From Flavobacterium azooxidireducens (GTDB lineage: Bacteria; Bacteroidota; Bacteroidia; Flavobacteriales; Flavobacteriaceae), in NCBI RefSeq assembly GCF_023195775.1, contig NZ_CP096205.1, positions 2,916,001-2,980,000 of the forward strand: 64,000 nt of DNA. Reading direction: 5' to 3'. Both the position numbers and the translations under genes were made by a program. How positions within the stretch are numbered: position 1 is the first letter of the stretch; every line of letters begins with the position of its first letter. Of this stretch, positions 17,394 to 28,091 are shown one piece after another. The notes beneath the pieces were generated by a model. It saw only the letters and a list, made by a program, of their open reading frames with translations. It had not been told where the DNA came from and did no database searches.

Positions 17394-19328
17394 ATGAAAA
17401 ACCTATATATACTTAGTTTTTTATGTTGTGTAACGTTCACTTTTGCACAATCAAAATTAAAAAAAGCCGATCAACTTTTTAGTACTTATGCGTATGTGGA
17501 TGCGGCTAAAATGTATGAAGAATATCTTCAAAATGTAGAAAAACCCTCCACACAAACGATTAGAAATGTGGCGGATTCCTATTATTTTATTGATGATAAT
17601 CGAAATGCTTTAAAATGGTATCAAAAACTCTATGATGTGCAAGGTCAAAATATGACAGATATTTATTTTCTGCGGTACATTCAATCCATGAAAGGTGTCA
17701 CAGATTATGATATGGCAGATAAGTTAACCAAAGAATTTCTCAACAAAAAAGGAGACCAAAAAGAAATTCAACGGTATGTGAAGCAGAAAAAACAAATGGA
17801 TAGCTTAGCTAATACAAAACCATTGTATGCTGTTAAAAATTTAGATATTAATTCAACTAAAGCCGATTTTGGAGTTGCTTTTTATGGTGAAAAAGTGGTG
17901 TTTACATCCAGTCGTGATACTACAAAATTCAATCAAAAATTGTATTCATGGAATAAACAACCCTTCTTGGATTTATATGTTGCGGAACGAAATATGGCCG
18001 ATGGAAGTCTATTCAACGAATCCATTTTTTTGCAAGACATCATGACCAAATACCATGAAGCTACCGCAACGTTTACACCGGATTTAAAAACTGTCTTTTT
18101 TACCACCAACATCGTAAAAAAGAAAAAACCGGTAATTGATGAGACTAGAACCAACAATTTTCAAATCATAAAAGGGACATTAGAAGGAGAAAAATTGGTC
18201 AAATCAGAAAGTGTTTTTTTCAATAGTAAAAAATATTCTGTTGGTCATCCTTCCTTAAGCGAAGACGGTAGATGGTTGTTTTTTGCTTCCGATATGCCCG
18301 GCGGATATGGCGAAACCGACTTATATGTGGTTCAAATTGCCGAAGACGGAACAATGGGTTCGCCTCAAAATTTAGGACCAACTATCAACACCATCGGAAA
18401 TGAAATGTTTCCTTTTTTCAGAAACGGAACACTTTACTTTTCGTCAGATGGACATTATGGCTGGGGCGATTTAGATATCTATGAAAGCAAATTTTTTGGA
18501 GCTTTGAAGTTTTCAGACCCACGAAATTTGGGTTCTCCCATCAACAGCAATAAAGATGATTTTGCTTTTATTTTAGATGAAGAAGAAAAATTTGGCTACG
18601 TTTCCTCCAACCGAGCACAAGGAAAAGGATGCGATGACATTTATTATTTTACAAAATCTAAACATGAATGTAGTCAGTTAATTTCCGGAAAAGTAATTAA
18701 TACAAAATCAAAATTAGCGATTGATCAAGCCATTATTCAGGTGTATGATGCATTTGATGATTTAATTACAGAAGTACAAACCAATTCTGCAGGGGATTAT
18801 TTGGTTAAAGTTCCTTGCGGAAAAGCCATTAGAATAAAGGCTTCCAAAGAAAATCACAGCAGTGAGCAAAAGGAAATGGAAACTACCAAAGAGGATGCAA
18901 TTGAAACGAAAGATGTTAATTTTGAACTCAGTAATTACGACGATTTAATTGTAAAAGAAGACGGAATTGAAAAAATCAGCATCAACCCAATTTTCTTTGA
19001 TTACGACAAAGCAACCATCCGAAAAGAATCGGAAATTGAATTAGATAAAGTAGTTTTTGTGATGGAAAAATTCCCATTAGTAAAAATCAAAATCGAATCA
19101 CACACCGATTCCAGAGGAAGTGACGCGTATAATATGAAATTGTCTGATGCTCGTGCAAAATCCACTCAAACCTATATTCTTTCCAAAGGAATTGACCCTT
19201 CCCGCATTGAAAGTGCGGTAGGATTTGGCGAAAGCCGATTAAAAAACAAATGTAGTAACGGTGTAAAATGTTCTGAATATGAGCATTTTGCCAACCGAAG
19301 ATCCGATTTTATTATTATCCAAAAATAA
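17394..19328 (+). CDS. PorE-like OmpA family protein (TPR, PD40 propeller, CRD, OmpA_C)
   Basis: 644-aa periplasmic or outer-membrane protein. Signal peptide ends at TFAQS. Order of parts: TPR-like helices at about 20-140 (KKADQLFSTYAYVDAAKMYEEYL), PD40-type propeller blades at about 180-420 (HPSLSEDGRWLFFASDMPGG, NGTLYFSSDGHYGWGDLDIY), a carboxypeptidase-regulatory-like fold at about 425-500 (ISGKVINTKSKLAIDQAI), and an OmpA C-terminal peptidoglycan-binding domain at about 525-644 (FFDYDKATIRKES, HTDSRGSDAYN, LSDARAKS). This order matches PorE, the T9SS peptidoglycan-binding subunit, although locus-specific paralogues are common. Only 11 bp follow the SprF-like gene, so they are one operon, closed by the terminator at 19351. 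A paralogue starts at 63707. Confidence 0.92.
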   Translation: MKNLYILSFLCCVTFTFAQSKLKKADQLFSTYAYVDAAKMYEEYLQNVEKPSTQTIRNVADSYYFIDDNRNALKWYQKLYDVQGQNMTDIYFLRYIQSMKGVTDYDMADKLTKEFLNKKGDQKEIQRYVKQKKQMDSLANTKPLYAVKNLDINSTKADFGVAFYGEKVVFTSSRDTTKFNQKLYSWNKQPFLDLYVAERNMADGSLFNESIFLQDIMTKYHEATATFTPDLKTVFFTTNIVKKKKPVIDETRTNNFQIIKGTLEGEKLVKSESVFFNSKKYSVGHPSLSEDGRWLFFASDMPGGYGETDLYVVQIAEDGTMGSPQNLGPTINTIGNEMFPFFRNGTLYFSSDGHYGWGDLDIYESKFFGALKFSDPRNLGSPINSNKDDFAFILDEEEKFGYVSSNRAQGKGCDDIYYFTKSKHECSQLISGKVINTKSKLAIDQAIIQVYDAFDDLITEVQTNSAGDYLVKVPCGKAIRIKASKENHSSEQKEMETTKEDAIETKDVNFELSNYDDLIVKEDGIEKISINPIFFDYDKATIRKESEIELDKVVFVMEKFPLVKIKIESHTDSRGSDAYNMKLSDARAKSTQTYILSKGIDPSRIESAVGFGESRLKNKCSNGVKCSEYEHFANRRSDFIIIQK

Positions 19329-19350
19329 TTACCTCCGAACATTTCCCGAA

Positions 19351-19377
19351 AACCACTCCGCAACGAGTGGTTTTTTT
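19351..19377 (+). terminator. Intrinsic terminator of the first adhesin operon
   Basis: Stem ACCACTC / GAGTGGT with loop CGCAAC, followed by seven T. It lies 23 bp after the OmpA-family stop codon. Confidence 0.9.
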
Positions 19378-19426
19378 ATTTAAATTGAAAAAAATTAATT
19401 TAGAATTGCTACTTTAGACGAGCTAA

Positions 19427-21445
<2,019 letters not shown>

Positions 21446-21472
21446 CAATAAATGAAAGTTTGATTAGAATTG

Positions 21473-21525
21473 AAATTGTTTAAATTGGTATGAAACAATT
21501 TCATCAAATTTTATACAATTTGATG
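21473..21525 (+). terminator. Two adjacent hairpins downstream of ligA
   Basis: AAATTGTTT (21473-21481) pairs with AAACAATTT (21493-21501), and directly after it CATCAAATT (21502-21510) pairs with AATTTGATG (21517-21525). Both stems are perfect. There is no strong T-run after them, so they may end ligA transcription inefficiently or mark the left edge of the restriction-modification island. Confidence 0.45.
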
Positions 21526-21668
21526 ATCTTTATTAGTTATTGCTCAGAGTAAAAAGCCAACGCTCAAAAAAACAAAAGAGCTATTTTTTGCCAACGCACG
21601 GACAAGAATGTTGAAAATTTTCTGATTGCTTTTTATCTTGCAAAATGAGATATAAAATATTTTAAAAC

Positions 21669-21676
21669 TATATTTG
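21669..21676 (+). promoter_or_regulatory. -7 element (TATATTTG) of the HTH-mod-res operon
   Basis: Exact TAnnTTTG match. Transcription should start near 21683, just before the ATG at 21699. This favours that ATG over the TTG at 21681. The nearest upstream TTG (21638-21640) is 28 bp away, longer than usual. Confidence 0.55.
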
Positions 21677-21698
21677 CGACTTGACATCATTTGAACAA

Positions 21699-21911
21699 AT
21701 GAACAGAATAAAAGAAGTGCTGGACGAAAAAGGAATTAAGCAAACTTGGCTTGCCGAACAATTGGGCAAAAGCTACAATATGGTTAACGCCTATGTGCAA
21801 AACAGACAGCAACCACGTATTGAAGTGCTTTACGACATAGCCAAAATACTTGGCGTGAACGTAAAAGACCTATTGACTGACAACGACATTAAAAGGAGAT
21901 CTAATGAGTAA
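21699..21911 (+). CDS. XRE-family helix-turn-helix regulator of the type III R-M operon
   Basis: 70-aa lambda-repressor-like DNA-binding protein. The helix-turn-helix is IKQTWLAEQLGKSYNMVNAY with recognition helix around residues 28-38; the rest is PRIEVLYDIAKILGVNVKDLL, a standard XRE ending. The ATG at 21699 is preferred to the TTG at 21681, which lies at the predicted transcription start. Its stop overlaps the start of the methyltransferase gene by 8 bp, so the two are translationally coupled. By analogy with controller (C) proteins of other restriction systems it may time or repress mod/res expression; that role is inferred from position only. Confidence 0.85.
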   Translation: MNRIKEVLDEKGIKQTWLAEQLGKSYNMVNAYVQNRQQPRIEVLYDIAKILGVNVKDLLTDNDIKRRSNE

Positions 21912-23985
21912 AGAACAAAAAATTACGACCGACATAAAAGTGCCGAACAAAGATTTGGAAGCATTGAAAATAAACTTTCCTCAATGCTTTGACAAAGACG
22001 GAAATTTTCAATTAGAAAAATTCAAAAACAACCTAACTGAAAAGGAAATCAACTTTTCAACGGAAAGTTATGGATTAGACTGGCTTGGAAAATCGTATGC
22101 AAGACTTTTGGCAAGCGACCCTGCAACAACTTTGCTAAAAGCAGACGAAACCCACAACAGTAAACCAGAAAACGCAAATTCAGAAAACTTACTTATTAAA
22201 GGCGACAACTTAGAAGTCTTAAAACATCTTTCCAACACCTACTACGAACAAGTAAAAATGATTTATATTGACCCACCTTACAATACAGGTGGCGATGGTT
22301 TTTTATATAAAGACGACAGAAAATTTACAGTAAAAGAATTACAACAACTTATTGGGGTTGACGAAGAAAAAGCAAAACGGATTTTAGATTTTACTCAACA
22401 AAAAAGTAACAGCCATTCGGCTTGGCTTACATTTATGTATCCACGCTTATACATAGCAAAACAACTTCTTAAAGATGATGGAGTTATTTTTATTTCAATT
22501 GATGATAGTGAAGTTGCTACTTTAAAAATGTTATTAGATAATGAAATTTTTGGAGAAGAAAATTTCGTAGCACAATTGCCTACAATAATGAACTTAAAGG
22601 GAAATAATGATGAATTTGGTTTTGCAGGAACTCACGAATACACACTTGTTTACTCTAAAAATAAATTTAAAACAACTCTTAATCAATTTAACGTAAGTGA
22701 TGATGATTTAGAAGATTGGACAGAAGATGAAGTTGGCTTTTACAAGCAAGGTGCTAATTTAAAAGCAACAGGCACAAATGCACCAAGAGCAAAGAGACCT
22801 AATTTATATTATCCAATTTTCATTGATTCTGATAACACAGTTTATGTTACTGAAGATGATAATCCCCCAAAAAAGTTTACTGGTGAACTAACAACAATAT
22901 ATCCAATAACAAATGAACAAGAAATGTCGTGGCGATGGAGTAAAGATAAAGTCAAAAATGAGCCAAACAACATAATTGTTTCAAGGAATGGTAATATTGG
23001 TATTTATAAAAAACAACGACCTTCTTTAGGTGACTTGCCTTCTAAAAAGCCTAAAACCATATTTTATAAAGCTGAATACAGTAGTGGAAATGGAACGGCT
23101 CAAATAAAAAGTTTACTTGGAGATAAATATTTTGCAAATCCAAAACCGATTGACCTCATTAAAGATTTAATATTAATTGGGTCATCGTCAGATGACATTG
23201 TTTTAGATTTTTTTGCAGGTTCGGGAACTACGGCAGATGCAATGATGCAATTGAATGTTGAAAACATTGAAAAAAGAAAATTTATTTTAGCTCAATTACC
23301 AGAACCAATTGACCCGAAAAAAGATAAAGATGCTTTTGATTTTGTAAAAAATGAGCTAAAAATAGATAACCCAACTATTTATGAAATAACTAAGGAAAGA
23401 ATTATCAGAGCGTCAAAAAAACATTTAATAAGTGTAGAATCTAAAAAATCAGAAAAAATCAAAGAGATTAAAGAACTTGAAAGTAAATTAGACTTAGATG
23501 ATAAAGAAGAAAAAATCAAACAACTAAATGCCGAAATCAAATCTTTAAAACAACAAGACCTTGGTTTCAAAATTTTTGAAACAACACCTATTTGGGAAGA
23601 TTACGATTTTGAATCGACTGAATTGGATAATCAAACAAAATTGTTTGATGAAAGTAAACTCACCGAAGATGATATTAAAGCCTTGCTTATAACTTGGAAA
23701 ACTTATGACGGTATTGCTTTAACACAAGAATTAGAAATGGTTGATTTAAGCGGTTACACCGCTTATTATGGCAACGGTAAGTTGTATTTGATGAATAAAG
23801 GTTTTACGACTGATAATCTGAAAAATCTTTTAGAAAAAATTGATTCAGACAAGAAATTCAATCCTACATCAATTATCACATTTGGTTATCACTTTGACAG
23901 TAAAAATTTACGTGAACTTTCTGAAAATGTAAAGTCATACGCCAATAAGAAAAATATTGATATTGACTTTATAACAAGATATTAA
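21904..23985 (+). CDS. mod: Type III restriction-modification methyltransferase (Mod)
   Basis: N6-adenine methyltransferase and specificity subunit of a type III system. 693 aa. Catalytic motif IV DPPYNTGGDGFLY lies near residue 122, before the SAM-binding motif I LDFFAGSGTTADAM near 438, the beta-class order typical of Mod. The middle part (about 190-410) is the probable target-recognition domain. A lysine/glutamate-rich coiled segment (about 500-555) precedes the C-terminal domain. The ATG at 21904 overlaps the regulator gene by 8 bp and is preceded by AAGGAG (21893-21898), a Shine-Dalgarno-like word unusual in this phylum, though it may just be the regulator's KRR codons. Res follows after 1 bp. 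No simple-sequence tract suggesting phase variation was seen. Confidence 0.95.
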   Translation: MSKEQKITTDIKVPNKDLEALKINFPQCFDKDGNFQLEKFKNNLTEKEINFSTESYGLDWLGKSYARLLASDPATTLLKADETHNSKPENANSENLLIKGDNLEVLKHLSNTYYEQVKMIYIDPPYNTGGDGFLYKDDRKFTVKELQQLIGVDEEKAKRILDFTQQKSNSHSAWLTFMYPRLYIAKQLLKDDGVIFISIDDSEVATLKMLLDNEIFGEENFVAQLPTIMNLKGNNDEFGFAGTHEYTLVYSKNKFKTTLNQFNVSDDDLEDWTEDEVGFYKQGANLKATGTNAPRAKRPNLYYPIFIDSDNTVYVTEDDNPPKKFTGELTTIYPITNEQEMSWRWSKDKVKNEPNNIIVSRNGNIGIYKKQRPSLGDLPSKKPKTIFYKAEYSSGNGTAQIKSLLGDKYFANPKPIDLIKDLILIGSSSDDIVLDFFAGSGTTADAMMQLNVENIEKRKFILAQLPEPIDPKKDKDAFDFVKNELKIDNPTIYEITKERIIRASKKHLISVESKKSEKIKEIKELESKLDLDDKEEKIKQLNAEIKSLKQQDLGFKIFETTPIWEDYDFESTELDNQTKLFDESKLTEDDIKALLITWKTYDGIALTQELEMVDLSGYTAYYGNGKLYLMNKGFTTDNLKNLLEKIDSDKKFNPTSIITFGYHFDSKNLRELSENVKSYANKKNIDIDFITRY

Positions 23986-23986
23986 T

Positions 23987-26860
23987 ATGAAAGGATTTAA
24001 TTTTGAAAAGAATCTGAATCATCAATCTCACGCTGTAGAAAGTTCTATTGCCGTGTTTGAGAATATTAGTTTTGTTCAGCCAGCAGAAGCAGATAAAAAC
24101 TTCATCAATCCTGCATTTGATTTTTTAAGCGATTGGGCTTACCCACAAAATTTAAGAGCCGTTCAAGAAAGTAACGGTATAGATGAAAAAATAAAGCGTA
24201 ACAGCAACATCATTGATATAATGATGGAGACTGGAACAGGAAAAACTTACACGTATACCAAAACCATTTTTGAACTCAATAAAAATTACGGCATTTTTAA
24301 ATTTATTGTTGTTGTTCCTACTCTTTCAATCAAAGCGGGCACAATTGATTTTTTAAAATCGGACAGTAGCCGTGAGCATTTCAAAGAGCAATACGGAAAG
24401 ACGCTTCACTTGCATATTGTAGAAAGTCTAAAAAATAACAAAAGCAAAAAGTCTTTCATACCGCCAGCAGTTACAAGTTTTGTAAATGCAGGTAATTTTG
24501 AAAAAAACAGTATTCAAGTTATGATTATCAATGCAGGTATGATTAACTCTGAAACAATGCAAAAGAGTTTTGACAAAGGACTTTTTGACAAATACACTGT
24601 TCCTTTTGATGCAGTTGGAGCCACTAAGCCATTTATGATTATTGATGAGCCTCACAAGTTCGGAACAAGCACTAAAACTTGGGAAAACATTCAAAAAATG
24701 AAACCCCAATTTATTTTACGATATGGTGCAACTTTTCAAGGATATGAAAATTTAATTTACACTTTAACCGCAGTAGATTCATTCAACAGAAATTTGGTAA
24801 AAGGAGTAATTGGGCACATCACAGAATTTGACAGTGGAAAAAACGCAGTAGTAAAGTTTATTGATTCTGACGGCACAGAAGCCAGTTTTGAATTAACAGA
24901 AAACGACAAGAAGAAAACTGTAAAAATTTCAAAAAAGGATAGTCTAAAAAAGATTCATCCCGAAATGTCGGATTTGGTAATTGAAAACTTAAATAAAAGC
25001 ACGGTAGTTTTATCCAATGGTTTAGAAATGAAAAAGGGTGATAAAATCAACCCTTATTCGTATGCTGAAAAGTTGCAGGAAACAATGATTCAAAAGGCAA
25101 TCAAGCACCATTTTGAAATCGAAAAATCATTGCTAACAAGAGATGTGAAAATAAAACCGCTTACGCTGTTTTTTATTGACAACATAGACGAATACCGAAA
25201 CAAAGACGGATATATCCGAAAAACCGTTGAACAATACATTGAATTAGAAATAAAGGAACTGCTAAAAACTGAAAAAGATGTTTTTTACAAAGCATACCTT
25301 GAAAAAACTTTGCTTGACCTTTCCATTACACACGCTGGTTATTTCTCAAAAGACAATACAGAAAAAGACGAAGCTATTGAAAAAGAGATTAACGAAATTT
25401 TGCACGACAAACAAGCAATGCTTGATTTAGAAAATCCAAGACGTTTTATTTTTTCTAAATGGACTTTGCGTGAAGGTTGGGACAATCCTAATGTTTTTCA
25501 GATTTGTAAACTCCGAAGCAGTGGCAGTGAAATTTCAAAATTACAAGAAGTTGGGCGTGGTTTGCGTTTGCCTGTAAACGAATATGGCAACCGTGTAAAA
25601 GACGAACAATTTTATCTGAACTACTTTGTTGACTTCACAGAAAGTGATTTTGTTGACAAACTTGTAAACGAAATCAATCAGAAATCTGGAGCAATATCAA
25701 TAGAAATAGTTCCTGACAAACTTTCTGATATAATGATTAAGAAAATTTGCGAACTATACGAAACAACCGAAGATGAACTCTTAGAAGTTTTAGATTCAAA
25801 CAATGTTGTTACAAGAACAAATTCATTTAAAACAGGTGGTTTCGATTTTATTAAACAAAACTACCCGAAAATTTTTGAAGGCGTTAATTCTAACAAAGTT
25901 CGCAAAGCAACAGACCCAAAAAAGAGAGTTGTTGTCAGAATAGAAAAATATCAAGAGTTGAAAGACCTTTGGGAAAAGCTAAATGAAAAAGTAATTCTTG
26001 AATACAAGTTTGACAATGAAGCAAGTTTCAAAACTCTGTTTACAGACTTTTTAAAAGCACAAAAAGACAATTTCACATCAGACGGCATCAACGAAAGAAT
26101 TTCAAAAATTGAAATCAAGGACAACAAGGCAGTTGCAAACGAACCTGAATCGGTTTATAACAGAAAGACAGCAACGATTTCAATAATGAAATACAGCGAT
26201 TTTCTGAAAGAACTTTCAAAAATCCTGAACATTAACATCAAGACACTTCATCAATCAATCATTGATGCAGGAACGGACATAAACAAATTCCTAAATCAAA
26301 CAACGCTTAGAATCATCAAACAAAACTTTGACCATTACTTAATGGCAAACGCTATTGATAAATTTAGCATTGAGTATAAAAAAGTTTCAAATAATATACA
26401 CCCAACCAAACTAACAGACGAGAAAGGAAATGTGCTAAAAGAGATTTCTGCTTCTGATGTTGGCGTTTTGTTTTCAGATGAAGGTGTTGCCAAATCTTAC
26501 TTTTTTGATGAACTGTATTTCGATTCTGACTTAGAAAAATCAAACATCAAAACCGAGATAAAGGAAGTGATTGTGTTTACTAAGATTCCAAAGAACTCAA
26601 TTAAAATTCCTGTTGCTGGCGGAAAAAGCTATTCGCCTGACTTTGCTTATGTTTTAAAATTCAAAGACGGTGAGCAAAAGCTAAACTTTATCGTGGAGAC
26701 AAAAGATGTAAACAGCAAAGACGGACTACGGGACGAAGAAAAATTCAAGATTAAACACGCTGAAAAATTCTTTGACGGCAAAGTGAAAATTGAGTTTAGG
26801 ACACAGTTTAGTAACAACAAAATAGTTGACTTAATTAAAGAAATTTCAGTGAATGAATAA
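23987..26860 (+). CDS. res: Type III restriction endonuclease subunit (Res)
   Basis: ATP-dependent translocase and nuclease of the type III system, 957 aa. Superfamily 2 helicase motifs: Walker A METGTGKTYTYTKT near residue 80, motif II IIDEPHKFGT near 225, motif III RYGATFQG, and motif VI QEVGRGLRLPVNEYG near 527. The C-terminal nuclease is PD-(D/E)xK: YSPDFAYVLKF, then FIVETKD about 15 residues later. It starts 1 bp after the mod stop, so the two are coexpressed. All catalytic motifs are intact, so the system is probably active. It ends 115 bp before a decayed antitoxin-like fragment. Confidence 0.95.
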   Translation: MKGFNFEKNLNHQSHAVESSIAVFENISFVQPAEADKNFINPAFDFLSDWAYPQNLRAVQESNGIDEKIKRNSNIIDIMMETGTGKTYTYTKTIFELNKNYGIFKFIVVVPTLSIKAGTIDFLKSDSSREHFKEQYGKTLHLHIVESLKNNKSKKSFIPPAVTSFVNAGNFEKNSIQVMIINAGMINSETMQKSFDKGLFDKYTVPFDAVGATKPFMIIDEPHKFGTSTKTWENIQKMKPQFILRYGATFQGYENLIYTLTAVDSFNRNLVKGVIGHITEFDSGKNAVVKFIDSDGTEASFELTENDKKKTVKISKKDSLKKIHPEMSDLVIENLNKSTVVLSNGLEMKKGDKINPYSYAEKLQETMIQKAIKHHFEIEKSLLTRDVKIKPLTLFFIDNIDEYRNKDGYIRKTVEQYIELEIKELLKTEKDVFYKAYLEKTLLDLSITHAGYFSKDNTEKDEAIEKEINEILHDKQAMLDLENPRRFIFSKWTLREGWDNPNVFQICKLRSSGSEISKLQEVGRGLRLPVNEYGNRVKDEQFYLNYFVDFTESDFVDKLVNEINQKSGAISIEIVPDKLSDIMIKKICELYETTEDELLEVLDSNNVVTRTNSFKTGGFDFIKQNYPKIFEGVNSNKVRKATDPKKRVVVRIEKYQELKDLWEKLNEKVILEYKFDNEASFKTLFTDFLKAQKDNFTSDGINERISKIEIKDNKAVANEPESVYNRKTATISIMKYSDFLKELSKILNINIKTLHQSIIDAGTDINKFLNQTTLRIIKQNFDHYLMANAIDKFSIEYKKVSNNIHPTKLTDEKGNVLKEISASDVGVLFSDEGVAKSYFFDELYFDSDLEKSNIKTEIKEVIVFTKIPKNSIKIPVAGGKSYSPDFAYVLKFKDGEQKLNFIVETKDVNSKDGLRDEEKFKIKHAEKFFDGKVKIEFRTQFSNNKIVDLIKEISVNE

Positions 26861-26974
26861 GCCGACATCAATAAGTCAACGTGTTTTTTAAGCATAATCG
26901 ACTGAAAGACAGGGCTATAGAAAAAAATCGAAGCAGTAACACGGGTTTGGTAAAAGTGGCGGTTCTTTGCCCCG

Positions 26975-27139
26975 AATACAAAAAATAAAATAGAATCAAC
27001 TCTCGAAGAATTCAAAGAGAAAAATTATGGAAAGTTAGGAACTAAAGAACGTGATGAACTTGAATTAGGATATAAAAATTTCAAGATTGATGAATTGAAT
27101 CGTATTTCTTCTTTGGAAATAGAAATATTTGAGGAATAA
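26975..27139 (+). pseudogene. Remnant of an antitoxin-like HTH gene
   Basis: An open frame without a start codon reads NTKNKIESTLEEFKEKNYGK, then LGTKERDELELGYKNFKI and a short tail (DELNRISSLEIEIFEE, stop). The YGKxGTxERxEyExxYxxFKI pattern is what I know from the N terminus of HigA/XRE-type antitoxins. Here the DNA-binding middle seems to be missing and CCG stands where the ATG would be. It lies between the restriction operon and repeat copy B. The reading is tentative and rests on remembered family patterns. Confidence 0.4.
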
Positions 27140-27159
27140 TTCCTTAACAGCACAATTCC

Positions 27160-27305
27160 CTAGCCCGTATTGCAGCGGAAATCTTTGTGCAGTTGCGGTT
27201 TAGTTTTTTCTTAAAAGCGGGAAGCAACCAACGGAAGCTCTCCCGATTTTGTAGAAAAACAAACCGGAACAAACAAAATTGGAGCGGAAAGACGGAATAG
27301 CTTCT
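27160..27305 (+). repeat. Interspersed 145-bp repeat, copy B
   Basis: Plus-strand copy: starts CTAGCCCGTATTGCAGCGG, centre AACCAACGGAAGCTC, end GGAGCGGAAAGACGG then AATAGCTTCT. Length (146 bp) and block order match copies A (145 bp) and C (143 bp). It lies at the right edge of the restriction-modification island. Confidence 0.8.
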
Positions 27306-27337
27306 CATCTTGCAAAAAGTTTTTATACATTTGGTCG

Positions 27338-28027
27338 ATGAATAAGCAAAAACCGGCGTTGTACCTGTATCTCATATCCAGTTTATTGGTGGTGATTGCC
27401 GTACTTTTCGATTTACAGGAATTAGAATTATTTGCGAAACCAATCGTAATTCCGGCGATTTATTTTTATTATTTACAACATCGATTTAAGCGAATAAATT
27501 GGTGGTTTTCCGTTTCGTTGTTAGCTTGTTTTGTGGGTGATATTTTGGTTTTACTCGATCCTGATTTTGATGTTTTATGGATAATTCTCTGCTTTTTTAT
27601 TAGTTATTGCATTCTGATTAAATTCGGAATTGATGATTTAGTTCCGCAAAAACTTTCGCTTTCTAATATTGTTTTAGGAGTTTTGATTGTCATTTTCTTA
27701 TTATTTGTCTTATTTTCTATCATCGATTTAATTGAACCGGAATCCACAGAACGTTACATTATCTTTTTGTTTTACGGATTTACATTGCTGATTCTCACGG
27801 TGCTTTCATTGATTAATTTCTTTTCAGAAGCTTCAAAAGCGGCATTGTATTTTTCGATTATGGCTTTGTGTATCGTGATTTCTGACGTATTTTATTCGTT
27901 TTATCATTTCATTGAACCGATTGATATGTTTAATTACATTAATATTTTCTTCCAATTGGCAACCTATTATTGTATGGTTTCTTATTTTTTGGTTCGGATA
28001 GAAAAACCATCAAAATTTAACCGCTAA
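27338..28027 (+). CDS. YhhN-like (lysoplasmalogenase family) membrane protein
   Basis: 229-aa integral membrane protein with about eight hydrophobic helices and almost no soluble part. KPIVIPAIYFYY near residue 33, SLLACFVGDILVLL near 62 and IVISDVFYSFYHF near 190 resemble the conserved helices of the YhhN/TMEM86 family, some members of which hydrolyse lysoplasmalogens. The assignment rests on pattern memory. A TACATTTG box at 27326-27333 lies too close to the ATG at 27338 to be a comfortable promoter for that start. The next gene, guaB, has its own promoter in the 64-bp gap. Enzymatic activity is not supported by any visible catalytic motif. Confidence 0.65.
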   Translation: MNKQKPALYLYLISSLLVVIAVLFDLQELELFAKPIVIPAIYFYYLQHRFKRINWWFSVSLLACFVGDILVLLDPDFDVLWIILCFFISYCILIKFGIDDLVPQKLSLSNIVLGVLIVIFLLFVLFSIIDLIEPESTERYIIFLFYGFTLLILTVLSLINFFSEASKAALYFSIMALCIVISDVFYSFYHFIEPIDMFNYINIFFQLATYYCMVSYFLVRIEKPSKFNR

Positions 28028-28056
28028 TTCATCGTATTTTGTATCGTTAAATTTTG

Positions 28057-28064
28057 TATATTTG
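28057..28064 (+). promoter_or_regulatory. -7 element (TATATTTG) of guaB
   Basis: Exact TAnnTTTG match 28 bp before the guaB ATG. A TTTTG lies upstream at 28037-28041 with a short 15-bp spacing. Confidence 0.6.
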
Positions 28065-28091
28065 CACGCAATTTAACTACAAATTGCAACA

